A stretch of DNA of 64,000 nt. Origin: Glandiceps talaboti. Taxonomy: Eukaryota; Hemichordata; Enteropneusta; Spengelidae. A program made the translations under genes and the position numbers. Below the pieces are notes generated by a model. That model was not told the origin of the DNA, searched no databases, and saw only the letters and a program-made list of their open reading frames with translations. Where the stretch lies: the NCBI RefSeq assembly GCF_964340395.1, contig NC_135568.1, positions 20,847,081 to 20,911,080 of the forward strand, given 5' to 3'. Below are positions 57,677 to 64,000 of this stretch, piece after piece (positions within the stretch are counted from its first letter, which is position 1; every line of letters begins with the position of its first letter).

Positions 57677-58574
57677 TTACGGGGTGAAACAAAGAAATTG
57701 GTTGACGAAATGCTAGTCAAATATGTGATTGAACCATCCAACAGTCCTTGGGCGGCACCAATAGTTTTGGTAAAGAAAAAGGATGGTAGCACTCGTTTCT
57801 GTGTTGACTTCCGCCAACTAAACGATGTTACAACTAAAGACGCATACGCTATACCACGAATTGTTAATGCGCTAGCTGGGGCAAAATGGTTCAGTACGTT
57901 AGACCTCACGAGTGGGTACTGGCAGGTCGAACTGGATGACAGTGACAAAGAAAAGTCTGCATTTACAACATGGAGCGGGCTTTACCAATGGAAAGTCATG
58001 CCATTCGGTTTATCTAATGCCCCTGCGACTTTTCAGCGACTAATGGAGAACGTCCTCGCGGGACTACAGTGGGAGATCTTACTTCTGTACCTGGACGATG
58101 TGATAATTCACGCAAACTCAGTGGACCAAATGTTGAAACGTTTAGAAGCCGTCTTCACACGACTCCGCGAAGCTGGGTTAAAACTGAAACCAAGTAAATG
58201 CCATTTATTCCAGAGATCAGTCGAATACCTGGGTCACCAAGTATCCGAAAGCGGTATCGAAACTTGCCCGGACAAAATCAAGGCAGTAAAGGACTGGCCA
58301 ACACCTACCAGTGTTCATGAAGTAAGGGGATTTCTTGGGTTAGCTTCGTATTATCGCCGCTTCGTACCAAACTTTTCAACAGTTGCAAGACCAATGACCA
58401 GACTGACCGAAAAGGGGCGATCGTTTGAATGGGATGACGAATGTGACCAGTCATTCACAACGTTAAAGGGGTACCTAACCAGCTCACCCATCCTCGCATA
58501 TCCAATACCCAACGCTCCGTTCATATTGGACACAGACGCCAGTAACTTTGGCATTGGTGCAGTCCTATCGCAAT
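57677..58574 (+). pseudogene. Gypsy element 1 reverse transcriptase and start of RNase H
   Basis: In frame with the protease ORF. RT blocks in order: APIVLVKKKDGSTRFCVDFR, FSTLDLTSGYWQVEL (first catalytic Asp), MPFGLSNAPATFQRLM and LLYLDDVIIHA (YLDD catalytic pair, 58088-58099). After these come EVRGFLGLASYYRRFVPNF of the connection and FILDTDASNFGIGAVLSQ, which is RNase H with its first catalytic Asp. At about 58575 the sequence jumps to integrase, removing the rest of RNase H and the integrase H2C2 and DDE core. The remaining RT is well preserved. Confidence 0.92.
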
Positions 58575-59214
58575 GGTATCAGTTCTGGTCGATCCATACC
58601 AGTCCGATTGGGATCTTGTTATCCCATTTGCAATGATGGCGTATAGGGGATCAGTACAGGAAAGCACTGGAGAAACGCCAAACATGTTAATGTTGGGAAG
58701 GGAAGCAGAACTCCCTATTGACTTACTATGCGAGCCATTACCAACGGCCAATAATGACAATACTGACTGTGCATTAGAACTGCGTGAACGACTTCAATCA
58801 GCGCACCAAAGGGCCAGGATAGGACTACAAAAAAGTGCTGTAGCCCAAAAACATGGATACGATACTGGACTTCACGGTTGTAAAATCAAACCCAACCAAT
58901 TCGCGTGGCTTCGAGTTGAGGCATTTCCGAGAGGAAAATCTAAGAAATTGACAGCACGACATTGGGATGGTCCATACTTGGTTTTACACCAACTATCAGA
59001 AGTGACTTTTCGCATACAGCGGGGTCCACGATCGAAACCAAAAGTCGTCCACTATAACAGACTGAAACCTTATGAGGGAACCGAAACTGAAGAATGGGAT
59101 CCCTTGGTACCAATTCAGATGAAAACTAAAACCGAAGATGACCAAAGTACTGAAGGAGATAACCAACTAAGGGACCGGTCAGTTTCTCCAGCCTGGGGGG
59201 GGGTGGATTCTTAA
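58575..59214 (+). pseudogene. Gypsy element 1 integrase C-terminus with GPY/F module
   Basis: In a different frame from RT, beginning at the deletion junction. It shows the post-core integrase segment (SDWDLVIPFAMMAYRGSVQE, STGETPNMLMLGRE), then the GPY/F module LTARHWDGPYLVLHQLSEVT ending VVHYNRLKPYEG, then a Gln/Glu/Asp-rich tail and stop at 59214. The catalytic D, D, E residues are deleted. No 3' LTR follows: the sequence passes into a G run and the CCCCCC-type repeats of another element. Confidence 0.9.
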
Positions 59215-59325
59215 ATCGGGCCGACAAAAAGTCACTGACCCCCCCCTATCTGTAAAACCCAAAACAGGCTGACCCCCCCTATCACTTAATTCTAAAACAT
59301 GATGACCCCCCCCCCCCCCATATAT
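59191..59325. mobile_element. End of a second CCCCCC-subterminal DNA element (replacing the Gypsy 3' LTR)
   Basis: After a G run and GGTGGATTCTTAAATCGGG come CTGACCCCCCCCTATCTG, GCTGACCCCCCCTATCACTT and GATGACCCCCCCC, spaced about 35-40 bp. The same architecture (G run, GGTGGAATT, TGACCCCCC repeats) marks the ends of the 52776-55744 transposon. This is probably the terminus of a related non-autonomous element; its other end was not found. Confidence 0.55.
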
Positions 59326-59459
59326 GATATTCGCATGAGTGACAGGTATTTTTTGATCGTGATTCAGTGTGGACTGCTTGACTGTCTTGCATCTACTTTA
59401 TAAGATCCCGGGTTAGCACTATCATAATTATAATTATTGACTACACAGGGTAAATATAT

Positions 59460-60400
59460 TTGAAAAGGAGTTTAATAGCATCTTGACAGTGAAAGGTAGG
59501 GGGAAAGCTTGAGAAGGGAATATGTACAGCTGTCATGGGGGGGGGGTCCTAGGGGCTCTCCCCCTAGAAGCCCAGGAGGTTTTTAACTCTGAAAAGTCAA
59601 TTTTGAGACTATTCAGACAGTTTTAGAAAATCATTTCCAAGCTTTACAAGACAGCACCAACATGTAAAAAGCAACTACATAAGGTTGAAATATTTTTGAT
59701 CCTATCAATCTATATTTCAATATAGATTGATAGGATCTTGACAGTAAGAGGTAGGGGAGAGATCTTGAGACTGGGATGTGTACACCTCATGGGGGAGGGG
59801 GGTGGGGGGTCCTAGGGTCTCCCCCTAGAAGCCCTGGAGGTTTTTTCCCTGAAAAGTCAATTTTGAGACTATTCAGACCCTTTCAGACAATAATTTCCGA
59901 GCCTTACAAGACAACACCAGCATGTAAAAAACAACTACATAGGGTCGAAATACTTTTGAAATATAATTTGATAGCATCTTGACAGTAAGAGGGGAAGAGC
60001 TTGAGACTGGGATATGTCCACCTCATGCGGGGGGGGGGGGTCTGAGGGGTCTCCCTCTAGAAGCACTGAAGGATTTTTACTCTTATAGCCAATATTTACG
60101 CTATTTAGACCCTTCATGCAATAACTTAATCCATGCTTTACAAGACAGCAAGTATTAGAAACTATTCTTTATAACTTACACTAAGGGTTGAAATATGTTC
60201 TTAAAAAGTTAAATGGCATCATTATATACATGTAGGTCAGCACATCTAATGGTAATATCATTGGTAGGGGAGATTTGGAGATTAAGGCAATTTTAGACTA
60301 TCTTGGCAAACATTTCACATCTTGAAAAGACAATATCATCTCAAATTAGAATAGGGTGAAAATATTTTAAAATAAAGTTTAATACCATTATGACAGTAAA
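59460..60400. repeat. Tandem repeat, about 240-bp unit, 3-4 copies
   Basis: Each unit contains ATCTTGACAGTAAGAGG, CTTGAGACTGGGATATGT, a G run with TCCTAGGGGTCTCCCCCTAG, AAAAGTCAATTTTGAGACTA and TTTACAAGACAGCACCA. Unit starts lie near 59475, 59735, 59970 and, decayed, 60380. CCCCCTAG/CTAGGGG gives each unit a local dyad. Confidence 0.85.
59698..59737. repeat. Perfect 17-bp hairpin, 6-nt loop
   Basis: GATCCTATCAATCTATA, loop TTTCAA, then the exact complement. It occurs at the boundary between the first two 240-bp units and is absent from the other units, so it arose locally. Confidence 0.9.
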
Positions 60401-61174
60401 AAGGTCAACATGTGCGCTCGTACAAGAAGTAGTACCTGACTGACCCATTGGAAATACGCGTTCGTTTTCCTCACGTTTTTGTTCGTAAAGCTGTTTTGCT
60501 CGCGCTCACAGTATAGTGTACCATCTTATTTCAATTCTGGTCAGTTTCACAAGAATGAATGTAATTGTTATTGATGCAACAAACTTTAGTTGTTTTAGAT
60601 TAACTACCTTTACCCTTTGCACATGGATCGTGTCCTACGTACTACATCATGTAATACATCATACATGCGGTCATAACCTTAACGTGACGGTGTACACATG
60701 TGTGTACGCGGCTGAAGTCGCGGTTGTTGGAAAAAACAGATACTATCACACGTAAATTAACAGTTTTGAGATCTGATATAATGTTTGAGGTGTATTTGAC
60801 GCCGAAACACGTCGTAATGGATGTCGAAGGACATGCCTGTCACGAGCACGACGTACTCGTGACAGGCGCTGGTCAGCAGACTCGGCCAAAAAAAAAAGTT
60901 GGGAAGGAAAAAAAAAAAGTTGAAATTTTTTTTTTTTTTAAATTTAAAAAATAAAATAAAAAACTTTAACAAAAAATATATTTGACTTTCAATTATATAT
61001 AATCCTTAAAATAATTCTGGTTTGACGAAAAATAAAACAATATTCTCAAATAAATGCAAACTTATTTCAATTAAAATAATGTGAATATGGAATAAAAGTA
61101 CATAAACTGTTAAAATTAGTTTGTAAGTACGAAAAATATAAAATACTATAGCAAAAATAAAAAAATACTTTTGG
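60401..61174. other. No gene recognised; A/T homopolymers and a palindrome
   Basis: Contains the palindrome CCTGTCACGAG with CTCGTGACAGG (about 60836-60866), an A-rich and T-rich block at 60888-60965, and AT-rich sequence to 61170. Short frames here have no motif. Confidence 0.5.
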
Positions 61175-61592
61175 CCTGAACGGCTTCCCATACTGAACGG
61201 CTTCCCATACTAGTGACTAAATTTAGAATTTCAGATTATAACATTCAAATGGAATTAGGAAGGCGTTGTACTCCTAAGATTCCTGCGGATGAAAGATTTT
61301 GTAAATTTTGTCAAAATATGGCAGAAGATGAATTTCATCATTTAATTACTTGTTCTCATTACATAAATGAGAGAAAGAAACTTTTTTCTTCTTTTTCATT
61401 AAGTAATTACAATTTTCATTCCTAAGATAACAAAAGTAAATTTTTACATATTTTGTCTGCAGATGATAAACTTTCTCTTGGAAACTTTCTTGTTAATGTA
61501 AAAAATATAGCAGTTGGCTAAATGATTGTATTTTATTTACTTATTTTTGTATGCTTTACCATGCGCGCTAAAGCATGATGTTACGCAATAAA

Positions 61593-61680
<88 letters not shown>
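61175..61680 (+). pseudogene. LINE 3' end: C-terminal Cys/His domain, 3' UTR and (GATT)n tail
   Basis: After a 17-bp sequence present twice (TGAACGGCTTCCCATAC), the frame reads MELGRRCTPKIPADERFCKF, then CKFCQNMAEDEFHHLITCSH. A C-x2-C-...-H-x4-C zinc-binding motif near the end of the polymerase is typical of CR1-group LINEs. A TAA interrupts at 61423, after which SKFLHILSADDKL continues the frame. The 3' UTR ends with AATAAAGATTGATTG and about 23 GATT units to 61680. Confidence 0.82.
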
Positions 61681-61683
<3 letters not shown>

Positions 61684-61836
61684 GATTTGTCAATGCACCG
61701 AGACTGGTGATTTGTCAATGCACTGAGACTGGTGATTTGTCAATGCACTGAGACTGGTGATTTGTCAATGCACTGAGACTGGTGATTTGTCAATGCACTG
61801 AGACTCGTGATTTGTCGATGCAATGAGACTGGTGAT
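61681..61836. repeat. 25-bp tandem repeat, about 6 copies
   Basis: GGTGATTTGTCAATGCACTG with AGACT, starting directly at the end of the LINE (GATT)n tail. The GGTGATTTG phase looks derived from the tail junction. Confidence 0.9.
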
Positions 61837-61970
61837 TGTTACAATATGCTACATATTGATACTTTTGATTTAACAATAATATGTATCTTGTCGTCTAACT
61901 AAGAGAATACACTATAATCGTTATGATCTGTGTTTGTGTTACTTATTCATAACCATCCACGATTAAAATA
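61837..61970 (+). mobile_element. Candidate short 5' LTR of Gypsy element 2
   Basis: The interval begins TGTTACAATATG where the 25-bp repeats stop and ends immediately before a primer-binding-site-like sequence. At 134 bp it is short, as in the Mag clade. The right end (AAAATA) is not the canonical CA, and there is no second LTR in the window to confirm it. Confidence 0.4.
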
Positions 61971-61988
61971 TGGCGGCAGCGGTGAAAC
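61971..61988 (+). promoter_or_regulatory. Candidate primer-binding site of Gypsy element 2
   Basis: TGGCGGCAGCGGTGAAAC begins with TGG (complement of tRNA CCA) and shares GGCAGCGGTG with the primer-binding site of Gypsy element 1. It lies 220 bp before the Gag ATG. I could not assign the tRNA. Confidence 0.5.
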
Positions 61989-62207
61989 TTGATGCCCAGA
62001 TGAATTTCTGAAACAAGAGAAAGAACCCAAGAACGAAGAAACTGAATTTCTACGTTGACAAAAAACTGTGAGTTTTGATCGAAACTTTAGCTGTGTTTGC
62101 CGTACGGAACACACGTTGCTGAGAAAGATACTCTACCGATTCTGTCTGAAACATTATCGCTAGCTTTCATGAACTTGACACTGATATCGATCATCATAGT
62201 TGTTATC

Positions 62208-62912
62208 ATGGCAGACGCCCCACAGAATCCTCCTGTAACTTTACCGCCCAATGCACCACAGATTCCATTGCCTGCTCACTTAGATGCCAGTGACAGCGCC
62301 ACCTCAGTCGAAAAATAGAAAACATGGAAACAGGTATGGAGCAATTATAAAGTGATTACTCAGCTCAACACTCAAACACCTGAGTACCAGCTAGCCCTGT
62401 TTCTACATGCTATTGGTCCTGAAGCCCTGACAATATACAATGGATTTGATTATACTGCTGAAGAAGACAAATCCAAAGTAGAAACTGTGATCAAGAAGTT
62501 TGATGAACACTTTGTTGGTGAAACAAATGAAACATACAAACGTTATCTGTTCAATAAACGTGTTCAAGAGCCAAATGAAAGCATTGATACCTACATCACA
62601 GCACTGAAGATAATAGCTAAGACTTGTAATTTCTGTCAATGTTTACACGACTCCCTCATCCGAGACCAGATAGTTGTTGGTGTTAGAGACAACACAGTCA
62701 GAAAACGTCTACTACAAGAACGTAAGTTAACTCTCAACCACTGCATAGATACGTGCCGAGGTGCTGAAGCTACTACCTCACGATTGAGAACAATGGGAAG
62801 TACAGAAGAAGTGCATAGAGTAAAGACAAAATCCAACTTCCGGAGAAAGAAGCAGTGTGATATCAAGAATCACAAACCAGAAGTGATCCAAGCACCAAAC
62901 AGAAGGGTATAG
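62208..62912 (+). pseudogene. Gypsy element 2 gag (Mag-like), N-terminal and capsid part
   Basis: ATG at 62208 starts MADAPQNPPVTLPPNAPQIP. The frame has a TAG at 62316 where related Gag proteins have a Trp (context K-stop-KTWKQVWSNY), then continues in the same frame through TQTPEYQLALFLHAIG, PEALTIYNGF, FDEHFVGETNETYKRYLF and ESIDTYITALKIIAKTCNF. This is the capsid of the Mag/K02A2.6-like Gypsy Gag. It stops at 62912 because of a frameshift just before the zinc knuckles. Confidence 0.85.
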
Positions 62913-63254
62913 ATTGCAAGTTCTGTGGATACAACCATGTACCAGGCAAACTGAAATGTCCTGCATGGGGAAAATCATGTACATTATGCAAAGGTAGAAA
63001 CCACTTTGCTAAGAAATGTACGAAGACTTGCAACGTACATACAGTACAAGATGACCAAGACAGCAAGTCCAGTGACTCTGATCCAGAATGGATAAATCTT
63101 GTGAAAGTCCACACTGTGAGTGACAAAGAAGTTCACGCAGAAACAAACCGATCCGTTTCCAGTTAGACTGCGGAGCAACAGCCAATATTTTACCCATTAA
63201 GTACATTGGCAACAGAGACATTAAACCGTGTAACAACAGTTACCATGCCGATCA
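62905..63254 (+). pseudogene. Gypsy element 2 nucleocapsid (two zinc knuckles) and truncated protease
   Basis: Shifted one frame from gag: CKFCGYNHVPGKLKC then CTLCKGRNHFAKKC (62914-63019). The double knuckle, with an unusual C-x2-C-x3-H-x6-C first finger, is characteristic of Mag-like elements. A further shift at about 63160 leads into the protease, FQLDCGATANILPIKYIG, where DCGA stands for the usual DSGA/DTGA active site. The protease breaks off at about 63240 (IKPCNNS) and is joined directly to RT, so the rest of the protease and the linker are deleted. Confidence 0.85.
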
Positions 63255-64000
63255 GTACCAATCTCAGTAAGAAGCAAACTGAAAGCTGAACTTGACCGAC
63301 TCATACAGCTTGGAGCTCTAACAACAGTAGATCAACATACTGAATGGACCAGTCAATTTGTAACCACGACTAAGAAGTCTGGAGAACTCAGAATCTGCAT
63401 AGATCCGAAGCCACTGAATCAGGCACTGAGAAGAGAACACTACCAGTTACCTACCTTAGATGACGTCTTACCTGATCTATCAAAGTCGAAGATATTCACT
63501 AAAGTTGACCTGTCATCCGCATATTGGCACCTTACTCTTGATGAAGAATCCAGTTTGTTAACGACGTTTATAACTCCTTTTGGAAGATACAGATGGCTTA
63601 GACTACCCTTTGGCCTGAACGTTTCCAGTGAAATATTCCAGAAACGACTACATCAAGCACTTGAAGGCCTACCTGGTGTACTCTGTATAGCTGATGACAT
63701 CACAGTCCACAGTGACACTGTCCAAGGACATGATAGCAACCTTGACAAATTGCTACAACGATGTCGTGAAAAAGGAATCAAACTCAAGCAAGCAAAGCTG
63801 GAACTACGATGCAAACAGATAGCTTTCCACGGACACCTGTTGACCGAAGATGGTCTGAAAGCTGATCCAGACAAGATAAAGGCTATCATAGGAATGCCGA
63901 GACCTGAAAACCCTGAAGATATACAGCGACTCAGTGGAATGGTGAACTATCTGAGCCGTTTCCTACCACGTTTATCTGATGTCATGAAACCCATAAGACA
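63255..64000 (+). CDS. Gypsy element 2 reverse transcriptase (partial, runs off the window)
   Basis: One uninterrupted frame from about 63255 to the window edge, beginning VPISVRSKLKAELDRL and with blocks KSGELRICIDPKPLNQAL, FTKVDLSSAYWHLTL (first catalytic Asp), RLPFGLNVSSEIFQKRL, LCIADDITVHS (catalytic ADD pair at about 63690-63699), IAFHGHLLTEDGLKADPDKI and LSGMVNYLSRFLPRLSDVM. It is typical Gypsy RT of the Mag-like group, with I in place of Y before ADD. No stop is seen before 64000. Integrase, if present, lies beyond the window. Because gag and protease of this copy are broken, the element is not autonomous. Confidence 0.92.

Noticed and set aside
57427-57948. 173-codon minus-strand frame
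   Set aside because: Antisense shadow of the protease/RT region.
60700-60972. Two overlapping short frames near an A/T-rich block
   Set aside because: Composed largely of homopolymer-encoded Lys or Phe with no motif.

Overview
This is a window of a repeat-rich, AT-rich animal genome, most likely a marine invertebrate. The evidence is eukaryotic gene structure (single-domain EGF exons with GT/AG introns), a tRNA-derived SINE, LINE, Penelope-like and Gypsy retroelements, cut-and-paste DNA transposons, and kilobase-scale satellite arrays. Nothing bacterial or organellar was seen. Hemichordate, cephalochordate, mollusc or annelid are all possible; the sequence alone does not let me name a species.

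Host gene (3.0-32.4 kb, + strand). Four exons (3006-3101, 12688-12792, 30550-30645, 32241-32353) each encode one EGF-like domain, all with phase-1 entry; the last carries the stop codon. This is the 3' half of a secreted EGF-repeat protein. The WIF1 (Wnt inhibitory factor 1) family is the best guess, but the N-terminal part lies left of the window. Its introns are very large and filled with repeats. One of them (12793-30549) holds a 3.5-kb element with 400-bp terminal inverted repeats, an 11.6-kb 30/35-bp satellite and a decayed Penelope-like element with a relic hammerhead-ribozyme motif.

Other tandem arrays: a 34-bp array at 0.6-1.7 kb, about 140 bp at 2.2-2.9 kb, 68 bp at 7.5-8.5 kb, 33 bp at 33.9-34.5 kb running directly into a 7.4-kb 34-bp satellite (to 42.0 kb), about 380-bp units at 47.5-49.8 kb, about 240-bp units at 59.5-60.4 kb and a 25-bp array at 61.7 kb. 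Two interspersed families recur. Family A is about 1-1.2 kb, has a hairpin end and internal ~114-bp subrepeats, and has about eight copies. Family B begins near a GTCCCCGCC motif with a CCGT-rich tract and has about four copies. They are fused to each other at least once.

Right-hand 20 kb: a nest of transposons. LINE fragments (45.9, 48.6, 50.8, 61.2 kb) surround a Gypsy LTR retrotransposon that starts at 51127. It has an LTR, a primer-binding site matching tRNA-Leu(AAG), gag with a CCHC knuckle, protease, RT, and the integrase C-terminus with a GPY/F module. Its gag is split by a 2969-bp DNA transposon with about 40-bp TIRs and a TAA target duplication. That transposon carries two head-to-head ORFs, one of them resembling the C-terminal half of a DDE transposase. 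The Gypsy copy has lost most of RNase H and the integrase core, and its 3' LTR. The window ends inside a second, decayed Mag-like Gypsy element (61.8-64.0 kb) with its RT frame still open at the right edge.

The only host coding sequence I can support is the four EGF exons. Long open frames in the satellites are by-products of repeat units whose length is a multiple of three, or of low-complexity tracts.
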